Below, one piece after another: positions 35,777-44,858 of a DNA stretch of 64,000 bases. The translations under genes were made by a program, and so were the position numbers. The DNA comes from Adhaeribacter aerolatus. Lineage in GTDB: Bacteria; Bacteroidota; Bacteroidia; Cytophagales; Hymenobacteraceae. The number at the start of each line of letters is the position of its first letter. Within the stretch, counting starts at the first letter, position 1. The notes beneath the pieces were generated by a model that saw only the letters and a program-made list of their open reading frames with translations, had not been told where the DNA came from and ran no database searches. Location of the stretch: positions 124,001 to 188,000 of the forward strand of contig NZ_BJYS01000008.1 in NCBI RefSeq assembly GCF_007991635.1, in the 5' to 3' direction.

Positions 35777-36733
35777 CTACTCCTCGCCGGGGTTAAGCCA
35801 AACAACTTTTTGGTCGGGGGTATGGGGCTGGCCAATAATATCACGGTATAAATCGGGCCGGCGGGCTTTCTTATAACGGTAACCGCCGGCATCTTTTAAT
35901 TTCTCCGGAACAACAGTGGCAATAGCAATATCATTATCCAGCTTCCGGCACTCGGCAATTACGTCGCCAAAAGGGTCGATAATCATGGAACAACCATTTT
36001 TTAGCTGGTCATCGTCCATACCAATGGGGTTTGAGAAAATAATGTAAGCTCCGTTATCGTAGGCCCGCGCGGGCAGCCATTTCATGAGCCAGTCCCGGCC
36101 TTTCATGCCGTCAAACTCTAATCGCAAAGAGGTCGGGTCCTGCTCGCGGTTTTCCCAAAGCTTAGGCTCCACAAAGCCGGCACCGGGCCGGGTAGAGGGC
36201 GTGCACATGGTTACGTGCGGCGTAAAAATAATATCGGCGCCCAGCAAATTGGTTGCCCGTACGTTTTCAATAATATTATTATCGTAGCAAATTAAAATAC
36301 CACATTTCCAGCCAAATAAATCGAATACACAATAGCTATCGCCGGGGGTAATATTGGGGTTGATAAACGGATGCAGTTTCCGGTATTTGGCCACCAGTCC
36401 GTTTTTATCTACGCACACATAACCTTTGTAAATTTTATCGGCTTCGTCTTTCTCGAAGAGGCCGGCCAATACTACAATATCGTGCCGGCGGGCTATTTCG
36501 GTTAACCGTTTTACACTCGGACCATCCGGAATAAACTCGGCTACCTCCAGCATCTGGGCTTTAGAAAGCGGGCGCGCAAACGTATAACCCGTTATAGAAC
36601 ACTCGTGAAAAGAAATAATTTTAGCACCGGCCTGGGCGGCTTGCCGGCTCAGGTCCTCTATCACACTTAAATTATATGCTTTGTCGTTGCTTTTATTCTC
36701 GAACTGAGCCGTTGCAATTTTAAGTTTTTTCAT
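35777..36733 (-). CDS. Nitrilase-superfamily carbon-nitrogen hydrolase
   Basis: A 318-residue cytoplasmic amidase/nitrilase-type enzyme. The catalytic triad is intact: E44 (SFHECSITGY), K119 (KYRKLHPF) and C149 (GILICYDNN). The sandwich-fold strands KIATAQFENKSND at the start and IIFSNPIG later are as expected. The subfamily contains N-carbamoylputrescine amidases and beta-ureidopropionases; the specific substrate cannot be read. It is a single gene, convergent with the DUF421 pair. Confidence 0.9.
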   Translation of the reverse strand: MKKLKIATAQFENKSNDKAYNLSVIEDLSRQAAQAGAKIISFHECSITGYTFARPLSKAQMLEVAEFIPDGPSVKRLTEIARRHDIVVLAGLFEKDEADKIYKGYVCVDKNGLVAKYRKLHPFINPNITPGDSYCVFDLFGWKCGILICYDNNIIENVRATNLLGADIIFTPHVTMCTPSTRPGAGFVEPKLWENREQDPTSLRLEFDGMKGRDWLMKWLPARAYDNGAYIIFSNPIGMDDDQLKNGCSMIIDPFGDVIAECRKLDNDIAIATVVPEKLKDAGGYRYKKARRPDLYRDIIGQPHTPDQKVVWLNPGEE

Positions 36734-36854
36734 TGGTGTTATATAGGTTGAGTTTCAGGTTAGCTTTTGCTCTAAAAGATAGAATCGGCTTACTCTTCAC
36801 CTGGTTCTTCTGGTTTAAAATATTTAATTTAGGTGTTGCTGATTAAGCTGGTTA

Positions 36855-37376
36855 TTAAAGGCTCGCTTGATTAGAACCGGGTCGTCTTACGGCATAAATC
36901 AGTTCATCTTCAAAATTCCCGTTTTTAAAGAGGGTTTTAGTTAAATGCGCTTCCAGCACAAAGCCGGCTTTTTCCAGCACCCGTTGCGAAGCCTTATTTG
37001 TACCAAAAGGACGCGCAAATATGCGCTCAATATCCAGGTTCTGAAAAGCAAAAGCTACCATTTGTTCGATGGCTTGCGTTATAATGCCCTGTCCCCAGAA
37101 TGGTTCGCCTAGCCAATAACCCATCTCGGCATTTTTCCGGTAAATATCGGTTTGCGGATGAATACCAATACCACCCGCCGCTTCGCCGTTTACTTCAATG
37201 GCAAATATTCTGGATGGGGTATTGCCAGTGGCAAACCCAATAAAATTTTGACCATGCTCGGGGGTATAAGGGTGCGGAAACTGGTCGGTCATAAATTGGG
37301 CAATGGCGGCGTTGTTGGCATACTTTATCAAACTATCTAAATCTGCCAGGTTCCAGGGACGGAGTTTAAAATTCAT
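36855..37376 (-). CDS. RimJ/RimL-type GNAT acetyltransferase
   Basis: A 173-residue acetyltransferase of the kind that acetylates protein or small-molecule amino groups. MNFKLRPWNLADLDSLIKYANN begins it without signal peptide; GIHPQTDIYRKNAEMGYWLGEPFWGQGI (about residues 70-97) contains the acceptor-side block and the degenerate Q-x-x-G-x-G loop GEPFWGQGI; FARPFGTNKASQRVLEKAGF closes the domain. It belongs to the ribosomal-protein N-acetyltransferase-like subgroup. Confidence 0.88.
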   Translation of the reverse strand: MNFKLRPWNLADLDSLIKYANNAAIAQFMTDQFPHPYTPEHGQNFIGFATGNTPSRIFAIEVNGEAAGGIGIHPQTDIYRKNAEMGYWLGEPFWGQGIITQAIEQMVAFAFQNLDIERIFARPFGTNKASQRVLEKAGFVLEAHLTKTLFKNGNFEDELIYAVRRPGSNQASL

Positions 37377-37506
37377 CTGGTTAGTTTTTGAAGGTGTTCT
37401 AACGCAAAACCATCGGGCTAAGCAAGCCTGTAAGAACTAAAAATTTTACTACAATCCAAAGGCTGAGTGTTCCAGATTTGCTACAGTTTTTATTTTACTG
37501 TGCTTT

Positions 37507-38199
37507 TTATTCGAATACAGCCACTGCTCTTACCGGCGATCCGGTGCCTCCCCTGATTTTAAGCGGCAAAGCAATAAAACGGAAACGGCCCCGGTTCACC
37601 AATTTATCAAGGTTTATGAGGTTCTCGTAGTGCGTAAAACTTAGTTCGCCACAAATTTGGTGCACCTCCCGGTTCGAAACTTTAGGTACTCCCGGCGACA
37701 TGGTTTCTACCCCGAACGCCGCTATTTTTTTTGCGCCCAACCACCGCGCCGACTCAACGGAAAGCCCCGGACCATTTTTCCAGTTTTTGGTGCCGTAGTA
37801 CCTCTGGTAATGGTTTGTACAAAAAAGCACGGTATCGCCTTGTTGGATGCTAATATTGGCTTTTTGGCAGGCTTCTTCTATTTCGGCTACCGTTATTAAA
37901 GCTTTAAGTTCTTTGTGCGAAAAATCCAGACAAACGCCTTCGGTGTAAAACATAGTTAAAGGCATGGTATCGATGGATTGTCCGGCGAATTCCCGCCCCA
38001 TGTGGTTTAGGGCATCTACGTGCGTGCCGGTGTGTTCGGCTAATTCTAGTTTGTAAACGCTGGGAGTTTTAGCCTCAGCGGCCGGAAGCCCCGCCCACTC
38101 TTCATGGGTGGCATGAATACTTATTTTTACGGCCGGCATTCCGTTAAACACCGGCATGCCATCAAATATCTCCTGGCTCAGATCAATAATTTCGGTCAT
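37507..38199 (-). CDS. Cyclase family protein (kynurenine formamidase-like)
   Basis: A 230-residue metal-dependent hydrolase of the cyclase/PF04199 family. The signature HTGTHVDALNHM (about residues 56-67) carries the H-x-G-T-H-x-D-x-x-x-H metal-binding motif of bacterial arylformamidases. GLSVESARWLGAKKIAAFGVETMSPG matches the downstream conserved block. Family members hydrolyse N-formylkynurenine, isatin or other cyclic or formylated substrates; no tryptophan genes are nearby, so kynurenine specificity is not supported. Confidence 0.86.
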   Translation of the reverse strand: MTEIIDLSQEIFDGMPVFNGMPAVKISIHATHEEWAGLPAAEAKTPSVYKLELAEHTGTHVDALNHMGREFAGQSIDTMPLTMFYTEGVCLDFSHKELKALITVAEIEEACQKANISIQQGDTVLFCTNHYQRYYGTKNWKNGPGLSVESARWLGAKKIAAFGVETMSPGVPKVSNREVHQICGELSFTHYENLINLDKLVNRGRFRFIALPLKIRGGTGSPVRAVAVFE

Positions 38200-38287
38200 G
38201 TAGGTTTACGCTTGATTGGCAAATATTAACTCTTTAAGCAAAGCAGGTTAACGCCTATTGATTATTCTGTTTATGGCCGGAATAGCT

Positions 38288-38902
38288 TTACGAACTGGTT
38301 TTGTATTGCTCTACTAATTCCAGCCGTTTTACCACCGAATTTTTGCCCAGAATAGTACCCGGCGATAACACGGCGTTGGCTCCTATTTTAGAACCATCGC
38401 CCACCAAAGATCCAAATTTATCGCTGCCGGTATTAATTACTTTAGAATCGTATACCACCGAAATATTTTTTATTGCTCTTTCATTATAATGATTAGCCGC
38501 TATAGAACCGGCTTCGAAATTAATATTCCGGCCAATAATGCTGTTGCCAATATAATTAAAATGAGCTATAGCTGTATTAGCGCAAATAATACTGTTTTTT
38601 ATTTCGCAACCGGGCCCAATTTTAACCGAATCGGCCAGGAAAACGCCTTCCCGGAAATAAGCATGAGCCCCCACAAAACAATGGGGGCCAATAATTGCCG
38701 GACCTTTCAGCACAACGCCTTGTTCCATTACAGCCGTTTGGTGCACCGCCACGTTATCGTTAATCGCATATTCAGTACCCAGGTTTACTATTTTTTCGGA
38801 TAAAATATTTTTCAGGTTATTCGTAATCTCCCAGGGCAGCAGGTTACCGTGGTTAGGCAACAGGCTGGAAAAGCCTTCTATAAAACTGTTTATTACTATC
38901 AT
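38288..38902 (-). CDS. Left-handed beta-helix (hexapeptide) acyltransferase-like protein
   Basis: A 204-residue protein with hexapeptide repeats of the LbH superfamily from about residue 45 to 195 (AVMEQGVVLKGPAIIGPHCFVG, and SKIGANAVLSPGTILGKNSVV). The arrangement resembles the acyltransferase half of GlmU-type nucleotide-sugar pyrophosphorylases without the nucleotidyltransferase domain. Likely transfers an acetyl group to a sugar nucleotide or glycan, but no active-site histidine could be assigned with confidence. It is a single gene between the cyclase and the ABC-F genes. Confidence 0.83.
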   Translation of the reverse strand: MIVINSFIEGFSSLLPNHGNLLPWEITNNLKNILSEKIVNLGTEYAINDNVAVHQTAVMEQGVVLKGPAIIGPHCFVGAHAYFREGVFLADSVKIGPGCEIKNSIICANTAIAHFNYIGNSIIGRNINFEAGSIAANHYNERAIKNISVVYDSKVINTGSDKFGSLVGDGSKIGANAVLSPGTILGKNSVVKRLELVEQYKTSS

Positions 38903-39022
38903 ATAGGCTAAACTTTTGTATTTTAATATTTTGCTAATCCTAATTGTTTAATACGCTTACATTATTGTAGTCCTGTTTAGCCTGTCGAAATAACTAATTC
39001 CACTTTACAATGCTGTGATAGA

Positions 39023-39041
39023 TCCTTCGACAAGCTCAGGA
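39023..39041. repeat. Short dispersed palindrome
   Basis: TCCTTCGACAAGCTCAGGA near the 3' end of the ABC-F gene belongs to a type of short palindromic intergenic sequence seen dispersed in many genomes. The outer bases TCCT and AGGA pair; the loop is 11 nt. No other exact copy was found in the window. Confidence 0.4.
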
Positions 39042-39099
39042 TGACCAATATTCGTTTTGAAGCCCAGTTTTTATTTAATAGTGGTATCAGGTCTGCTCG

Positions 39100-40689
39100 T
39101 TAAGCCAAGTCAATCGTCCGCTCTACGTTTATTTGTTTCAGAAAATACGCGTCGTGCGATACCACCAGCAAGGTTCCCTGGTATTCGTTAATAGCCGCCG
39201 TTAGAATTTCCGTGTTTTGAATATCCAGGTTATTAGTTGGTTCGTCCAGAATTATCATATCCGGCGCCTGGTTGCTGATGGTGAGGCAGCAAAGTAGGAG
39301 CCGCATCTTTTCGCCGCCGCTCAGGGCACTACAAGATTTATCCCAATCATCTTTGGTAAACAAAAACCGGTTTAGCCTGATTTTTATTTCGTGCTCTTGC
39401 AAGGTGGTACGGTTAAATTGCTGCGCCTGCTCGTAAATGTTCAGGTGGTTGTTTATTAAAGAATAATCCTGATCGATGTACACGGCTTGCTTAACTACCC
39501 GGTAAACCGCACCGGATTTTGGTTCGAGTTGGCCTAAAACTATTTTGATTAAGGTGGTTTTGCCAGAACCATTTAAACCTTTTAAAGCAATTCGTTCGCC
39601 GCTGGTAATCCGGAAGTTTAAAGGTTTTGTCCAAAGTAATTGTCCGGAATAACCGTAGTTAATATCCTGGGCCGTAACTAATATTTTGCCTTGATGCAGC
39701 GCCGACTGGTCGAAGTTAAACTTCATCCTATCCACATCGGGTAATTCTTGCCGCAAGGCCGTTAGTTCCTGGGCAATGGTTCCTATTTTTTCGGCATGCA
39801 CGCCTTTTAACTCAGCGGTACTGTTTTCCGCGCTGTTTTTTAGGGTGTTCATCACAATTTTAGGAAGTCCGGCTTTTTCCTGTTTTTTCTTGCCGCGGGC
39901 ATCCAGCTTTTGTTGCCTTTCAGCCGTTTTCCGTTCCACTTCTTTGGCTTTGCGCAAGGCTTTTTCTTTGCTTTTTACATCCTCGGTTAAGGCCTGGCTC
40001 TGGATGCTTTTCTGCTCCTGGTAAAACTCAAAATTGCCGCCGTATACCGTAATGCCGCGCTTGCCCAGTTCCAAAACCAAGTCCAGCAAATTAAGTAAGG
40101 TGCGGTCGTGGCTTACTACTAATAATGTGCTGGATGTAGATTGGATAAATTTATACAACAAAGCTCTGCCGGCGGTATCGAGGTGGTTACTGGGCTCATC
40201 TAATAAAACAATTTCGGGTTGATGGATAAAGATACCCGCCAGGAACACTTTTGTTTTCTGGCCACCGCTAAGGGTGCTCATGGGCTGTGTTAAATCCAAA
40301 TCGGTTAGTTGCCAATATTGCTGCGCCTCCTGGCACCGTTCTTCCAGGGTCCAATCGTCGTTTAGCAGTTCCAGGTTTTCTTCGGTTACGTGGCCATCCA
40401 GAATTTCTTTAAATGCTGCGAGCTTCGTTTCTATCCGGAGGGCCTGGGCAACCGTTAGGTGGTTAAACTGCCCGAATAGTTGCGGTACATAGTAAGGTTT
40501 AGAACTGATTTTTACCGATCCGTCGGCTGGCGGTAAATCACCGGCAATAATTTTAAGTAAAGTAGATTTACCGGCTCCGTTATTGCCAATTAAGGCTGCT
40601 TTGTGGTGCCGGTTAAGGGTAAGATTTATATTCTGAAATAATATATCCTGGTTAGGATGGGTATAGGCAATATGCTGTAAGGTAACCAT
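39100..40689 (-). CDS. ABC-F family ATPase
   Basis: A 529-residue soluble protein with two ABC domains and no membrane segment, so it acts on the ribosome rather than as a transporter. The ATG at 40689 (MVTLQHIAYTHPNQ) is preferred to the one at 40704. Domain 1 has Walker A GNNGAGKST, signature LSGGQ and Walker B IVLLDEPSNHLD; domain 2 has GLNGSGKTT, LSGGEK and IILDEPTNNLD. The ~100-residue linker (about 205-300) is lysine-rich and is the P-site tRNA interaction motif region. Members include translation factors (EttA, Uup) and antibiotic-resistance proteins; with a long basic linker and no antibiotic context it could be either. Confidence 0.9.
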   Translation of the reverse strand: MVTLQHIAYTHPNQDILFQNINLTLNRHHKAALIGNNGAGKSTLLKIIAGDLPPADGSVKISSKPYYVPQLFGQFNHLTVAQALRIETKLAAFKEILDGHVTEENLELLNDDWTLEERCQEAQQYWQLTDLDLTQPMSTLSGGQKTKVFLAGIFIHQPEIVLLDEPSNHLDTAGRALLYKFIQSTSSTLLVVSHDRTLLNLLDLVLELGKRGITVYGGNFEFYQEQKSIQSQALTEDVKSKEKALRKAKEVERKTAERQQKLDARGKKKQEKAGLPKIVMNTLKNSAENSTAELKGVHAEKIGTIAQELTALRQELPDVDRMKFNFDQSALHQGKILVTAQDINYGYSGQLLWTKPLNFRITSGERIALKGLNGSGKTTLIKIVLGQLEPKSGAVYRVVKQAVYIDQDYSLINNHLNIYEQAQQFNRTTLQEHEIKIRLNRFLFTKDDWDKSCSALSGGEKMRLLLCCLTISNQAPDMIILDEPTNNLDIQNTEILTAAINEYQGTLLVVSHDAYFLKQINVERTIDLA

Positions 40690-41055
40690 AATTTCTTTCT
40701 TCAAAAAAGTGAATAATAACCGTGTTTCGCCTCAGCGGTACACTAGCTGTTTTCTTCCTGAAAGAAATTATATCTCACATAAATAGGTTTCTAGTAGGTA
40801 GGTGCAGGTAAATTTACAATTTTTTTTGGTTGTAACGCTTCTGTGCACAAGTCCTGATTGCCCGCCGCTAAAACTATATTAATTGCTTTTGCGGCCAGCT
40901 TAGTTGTGTAGCATTTTAATAAGTCGCTAGTCAGTAGCCCTTGCTGCGTGTTTTCACCGGCAAGTAGTTGGGCAAAGGTCCTATAGTTGGCGGTGATAAC
41001 ACCGCCAACGGCGACAAACTTCGCTTTTAATCCAAATACTAAACGCTTCGGCCTT
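40690..41055. other. Intergenic region with a 10-bp perfect hairpin
   Basis: Spacer of 366 bp between the ABC-F start and the alpha/beta hydrolase stop. At 40986-41009, GTTGGCGGTG and CACCGCCAAC pair perfectly around ATAA, 47 bp downstream of the hydrolase stop. No U-tract follows. The rest is AT-rich upstream sequence of the ABC-F gene with no gene recognised. Confidence 0.55.
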
Positions 41056-41859
41056 TTACTTTAATAAGTTAGAGATAATTTTTTCGGTTTCTTTACTACC
41101 CAATATGGTGGCGTGGGTGGCTCCCTTGATTTCGAAAAACTTATCTTTATTTTTAAGCAGGGGCTTTAGTTGGTGTGCCAGGCTTTTAATATTTTCGGTT
41201 GCAATAATGGCAACAGGCGTTTTGGTTTTACCAACATCGGCCTCCGTCTGAAACAAAAATTTATTTGTAGAAGGAAGCGGAAAATAAATAGCTTCTAAAA
41301 ATCTTTGACTGAAATCGCCGGTGGTGGAGGCCGGGTCAATTAAAATGGTTATGTTGGGCTCATTTTCAGCTGCTAAATGCGCCGCAATTCGCCCACCTAA
41401 GGAGTACCCGACTATGACTATATTTTCTTCGGAATATTTGGGCTTCAGAAAATCATAAATGGTTTGGGCATCCGTGTAAAAGTTTTTGAGCGATATTTCA
41501 CCTAAACTTTTGCCTTGCTGCCGGTAATCGGTGATTATAACATCGTAGTTCAGTTTTAAAAACTGAGGCGCCATGGCTCCCCAATTATTTAATGTACCGC
41601 CGTTACCTTTCCAGAAACAAACTGCACCTTTTGCGTTAGCTGCTTTAAACAGCAAAGCATTCAGTTCGCCACCATCTGCGGCTTTAAGGCTAAACTCCTC
41701 AAAGTTTTCTGTAAAAGTAAATTTAAAATTAGCCGGAAGCAGTTGCCCTTTAAAAATATTGCTTTGTTCTTCTTTTATAGCATACAGAAAACCATAAGTA
41801 CCAAAATAAACCAGCACCAGCAAAACCAAGAAAATTATTAAAAGGCTTTTAATATTCAT
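41056..41859 (-). CDS. Membrane-anchored alpha/beta hydrolase
   Basis: A 267-residue serine hydrolase. Residues 5-25 (LLIIFLVLLVLVYFGTYGFLYA) make one membrane helix or uncleaved signal, placing the catalytic domain outside the cytoplasm. The nucleophile elbow is IVGYSLGGRIAAHLA (serine in G-Y-S-L-G), preceded by VIITDYRQQGKSLG and followed by ITILIDPAS; the catalytic histidine is in KGATHATILGS. The DUF/BD-FAE-like organisation suggests an esterase or peptidase of unknown substrate. Confidence 0.88.
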   Translation of the reverse strand: MNIKSLLIIFLVLLVLVYFGTYGFLYAIKEEQSNIFKGQLLPANFKFTFTENFEEFSLKAADGGELNALLFKAANAKGAVCFWKGNGGTLNNWGAMAPQFLKLNYDVIITDYRQQGKSLGEISLKNFYTDAQTIYDFLKPKYSEENIVIVGYSLGGRIAAHLAAENEPNITILIDPASTTGDFSQRFLEAIYFPLPSTNKFLFQTEADVGKTKTPVAIIATENIKSLAHQLKPLLKNKDKFFEIKGATHATILGSKETEKIISNLLK

Positions 41860-42372
41860 TTAATATTTGGCTTTAAGTTTTTTTTCAGACCACAAACGGT
41901 CAGCTAATTACTTTAACCAAACGGCAGTTGTGCCCTATTTTTCATTTGCCTGCTCTAATATTTTTTTAGCACAACCATTTGTCCTAAATAGAATTAGCTA
42001 TGGGGAAATAGGCCGTGAATAATTCGGTAGTAGTCGATTTATAGCTCATCCCCGAAGGTTTTCCACTTTAAGTTCAGACGGCTATTCAATCTGGCTGCCA
42101 AATTATTCGGTATCAGTCCAGGTTTTATCCAACAGTTTGTGCCAATCTTCCGCAGATAGGATGGGCGTATGGTCAAAACTAAATTTATCCTTGGCAGAGA
42201 TTCCTATTTCTTGGATTATCTTACTTGCCATTAACGTTCTAAAGCTTTGAACAATTGGAAATTAAAGATTGAATTATTCCCTTTGATTTACCAACTAAAT
42301 AAAGAAGATATAATTTTCACCTTCCTGAACCGCAGACTTATTAATAATAAAGGCTTATCGGTAAATTAAGTT
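41860..42372. other. Intergenic region with one small reading frame
   Basis: A 513-bp spacer between the hydrolase start and the YkvA-like stop. Apart from a 42-codon minus-strand frame (42103-42231) listed separately, I see only AT-rich sequence. Another tiny minus-strand frame near 42060-41995 (MSYKSTTTELFTAYFPIAN) may be a decayed coding remnant. Confidence 0.45.
42103..42231 (-). CDS. Possible 42-residue small protein
   Basis: A minus-strand frame from the ATG at 42231 to a TAA at 42103 encodes 42 residues, beginning MASKIIQEIGISAKDK and ending DWHKLLDKTWTDTE. Composition is protein-like (charged, with two tryptophans), and there is a stop codon immediately upstream in frame, so it is not the tail of a longer open frame. 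No family is recognised. It could be a small orphan protein, a decayed antitoxin-like remnant or a chance frame. Confidence 0.3.
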   Translation of the reverse strand: MASKIIQEIGISAKDKFSFDHTPILSAEDWHKLLDKTWTDTE

Positions 42373-42801
42373 CTATTTAGTCCAGACTAATACAATCCAA
42401 ATGGCAATAGACAGCCAAATAACTATTATAAATCCACCTGCAATCCAGTTTTTCTTCTTAGTTATTATTTGGGAGTCAGCTAGTTTTCTGCAGTGTTCCA
42501 TTATTTCTGCCGGTATAAATTTTATGATGAGGTAAATAAGTAATGGAACAATAATCAGATCGTCCAGCAGTCCTAATATCGGAATAAAATCCGGAATCAA
42601 ATCCACAGGACTTAACGCGTAGGCAACTGTTATTAGGATGAGTATTTTAATATACCAAGGTACGAGATTTTTGGTGTACGCAATTTGGAGGGCGTTTAAT
42701 TCTCTTTTAAGTTGTTTTGCCCACGCTTTAATTTTTTCGAATGTTTTTGACTTATTCAGCTGTGTCAATTTTCTATTATTCTGGTACGAAATGCCTGCCA
42801 A
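42373..42801 (-). CDS. YkvA/DUF1232 family membrane protein
   Basis: A 142-residue membrane protein. The YkvA signature ALSPVDLIPDFIPILGLLDDL (split at 20: ALSPVDLIPDFIPILGLLDD) lies at about residues 60-80, flanked by a helix VPWYIKILILITVAY and another LIIVPLLIYLIIKFIP; a third helix is near the C-terminus (AGGFIIVIWLSIAIWIVLV). The N-terminal ~45 residues are basic and helical. The family is widespread and of unknown biochemical function. Confidence 0.85.
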   Translation of the reverse strand: MAGISYQNNRKLTQLNKSKTFEKIKAWAKQLKRELNALQIAYTKNLVPWYIKILILITVAYALSPVDLIPDFIPILGLLDDLIIVPLLIYLIIKFIPAEIMEHCRKLADSQIITKKKNWIAGGFIIVIWLSIAIWIVLVWTK

Positions 42802-42885
42802 AGTTCATGGATAGACCAAGATGAACTTATTGAAAATAATTTCCAGAACCTTTGGATTCTCTATCCTTTACTCCTGAAGTTGTGA

Positions 42886-43416
42886 CTAGTTGTGACCTTC
42901 TTTTATAAACGCATAAAGCAACAATTCTTCCTCTTCATCTGGTAGTTGCACCAGCCGGTTAAACTTCAACCCGAGCTTCTCTAATAACTTTTGGGAGGCA
43001 ACATTTTCTTTGGTGGTAATAGCTTTGATTTGAGATATTCCGAATTCTTCCATTCCTGCTCGTTTAATCTCATAAGCCGATTCAAAAGCATATCCGTTAT
43101 GCTCGAATTCCGGCAGAAATGCAAATCCAATGTCTATACCCTCTAATTCTTCCCGGTAATAAAGTCCGCAGATGCCTAACTTGGCATTATCTGTTTTCCG
43201 GATTACGGTATAATTGGAGTAGCCAAGCTTCTCCAATTGTGGTCGCATTTTATTTTTAATGTATGCCTGCGCATCTTCTACCGATTTTACATGCCGGTCG
43301 CCAATGTATTTTATCCATTTAGGAGAATTTAGTAGCGCCAGCAGAAAATCAGCATCTTCTTCAGAAGTTGGTTTAAGAATTAACCTTTCCGTTTCAAAGG
43401 ACTTATAGAAGCTCAT
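42886..43416 (-). CDS. RimJ/RimL-type GNAT acetyltransferase
   Basis: A 176-residue acetyltransferase. ETERLILKPTSEEDADFLLALLN is the usual beginning of this subgroup; LGICGLYYREELEGIDIGFAF is the central sheet, FLPEFEHNGYAFESAYEIK the modified acetyl-CoA loop region (E-H-N-G-Y-A) and TTKENVASQKLLEKLGL the closing motif. A protein or amino-acid acceptor is likely but unknown. Confidence 0.88.
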   Translation of the reverse strand: MSFYKSFETERLILKPTSEEDADFLLALLNSPKWIKYIGDRHVKSVEDAQAYIKNKMRPQLEKLGYSNYTVIRKTDNAKLGICGLYYREELEGIDIGFAFLPEFEHNGYAFESAYEIKRAGMEEFGISQIKAITTKENVASQKLLEKLGLKFNRLVQLPDEEEELLLYAFIKEGHN

Positions 43417-44102
43417 TTTTGATATTTACATTTAAGTTCAACGTGCCTGGCTTTGCGGCGGCCGGAAGATAGAGGTTATTTCAGATGCGATGGTTCTTCT
43501 TCCAGTTTATTTCAAGCTTATCATACCTTTTGTCGCAATCCAATTTCTTTCATTCTATCAGTTTCCGATTCTTCAAAATGGTATATTTACCTGATACGCG
43601 AACCCTTCTCCATTGATTTAACATTTACGGACTGAATTGACTCACCCAGAGTAGCTACTATTTCCGGCTCCGTTTTCAAGATTTTTTAATAAAGGGTTAC
43701 CTTATATTATCATTTATTTTTATGCCTGGAGGGAAAAAGTAAATATGCCCCATCCCAAGGTAACTTTATAAATTATGTCTGTCGTTTTATTTAGAGGCAT
43801 TAAGACTTATGGAGTCTTACAAACCATCGGGAACTTGTAGCATTTTAATGGACTTATCCAGTTCTTTAATTCGGTTATCTTATTCCTATGATTTCCTTTT
43901 AAAAACCGGATTACCGCACAGCTAATTGCTAAAGGTTTATTCTCTCCGAAAGAACTTACCTCACTTTCTTCGTTCACTTCTTGTAGGTTTATTTAAAACC
44001 TAAGTGACGGCTTAGCACTCCAAATTTTAGGTAAATTTACCGCCCCGAAAATAAATAAATTAGCTAAATTGGGAATGTTTAGGCCGCTAAAATCGCCCGT
44101 TT
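43417..44102. other. Long intergenic region without recognised gene
   Basis: A 686-bp spacer between a GNAT gene and the DUF5995 gene. All frames are short or interrupted, and none resembles a known family. It contains one short palindrome, AAGACT-N5-AGTCTT near 43811. It may be decayed sequence, as it is unusually long for this otherwise compact region. Confidence 0.5.
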
Positions 44103-44858
44103 ATGATTGCCCGCACTATTGATGAAGTTATCAGCGCCCTGGAAGAAATCATTCAGGATTGTATCCGTACCAACAACCGGGCCGGCTATTTTGCCATGGT
44201 TTATTACTGCACCACCCTGCGCGTAAAAAAAGATATTCTGCTGAACAACTTTGAAGATGGCCCGCGTATGGAACGGTTTGATGTGCTGTTTGCCAATTAT
44301 TACCTGCGGGCCTGGCACCAGTGGCAGGCGGGCAAGCCCACCGCTGCCGCCTGGGAAATTGTTTTTGAAACCGCTGCCCACCTGCCGGCTGTTTTAATGC
44401 AGCATTTGCTGCTGGGCATGAACGCCCACATTAACCTGGATTTAGGCACAACCGCTGTAGAAACCATGCGCGACGGTCGGCTCCCGGACATCCGCCGGGA
44501 TTTTAACAGCATTAATACTATTCTGGGGGCCATGATAGACAAGGTGCAGGAAAATATTGGCCGGGTATCGCCGCTGATGGGTTTACTGGATTTGCACGCC
44601 CGCAACCGCGACGAATTATTGGTGCAGTTTAGCATTAACCTGGCCCGCGATGGTGCCTGGCGTTTTGCCGAAGACCTGCATGATAAAGTTGGCGCTGATT
44701 ACCAAACCTGCCTTGCCGCCCGCGATAACTGCATTGCCCAATTAGGTAAAAACCTGGCCAGCCCCAGGGGCTTCCTTCTGAAATATACCTTAAAGGCCAT
44801 CCGGGCTACCGAAAGATTAGCGCCCGGCGAAATCATAAATATCCTCAAAGTAATATAA
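44103..44858 (+). CDS. DUF5995 family protein
   Basis: A 251-residue, mainly helical, soluble protein. The family blocks are visible: RAGYFAMVYYCTTLRVKKDI (about residues 27-46), RFDVLFANYYLRAWHQW, then HLPAVLMQHLLLGMNAHINLD and SINLARDGAWRFAEDL. The motif ...LGMNAHINLDL with its conserved histidine suggests a metal-containing helical bundle. No enzyme activity is established for the family. It starts at the ATG at 44103, the only one ahead of the conserved region. Confidence 0.85.
   Translation: MIARTIDEVISALEEIIQDCIRTNNRAGYFAMVYYCTTLRVKKDILLNNFEDGPRMERFDVLFANYYLRAWHQWQAGKPTAAAWEIVFETAAHLPAVLMQHLLLGMNAHINLDLGTTAVETMRDGRLPDIRRDFNSINTILGAMIDKVQENIGRVSPLMGLLDLHARNRDELLVQFSINLARDGAWRFAEDLHDKVGADYQTCLAARDNCIAQLGKNLASPRGFLLKYTLKAIRATERLAPGEIINILKVI

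Noticed and set aside
39023-39041. Transposon end or operator at the palindrome near the ABC-F gene
   Set aside because: It is a common type of short dispersed palindrome; no second exact copy, target duplication or transposase is nearby.
43453-43635. 60-codon plus-strand frame in the 43.4-44.1 kb spacer
   Set aside because: Serine/phenylalanine-rich and unlike any family; the surrounding DNA shows no coding pattern.
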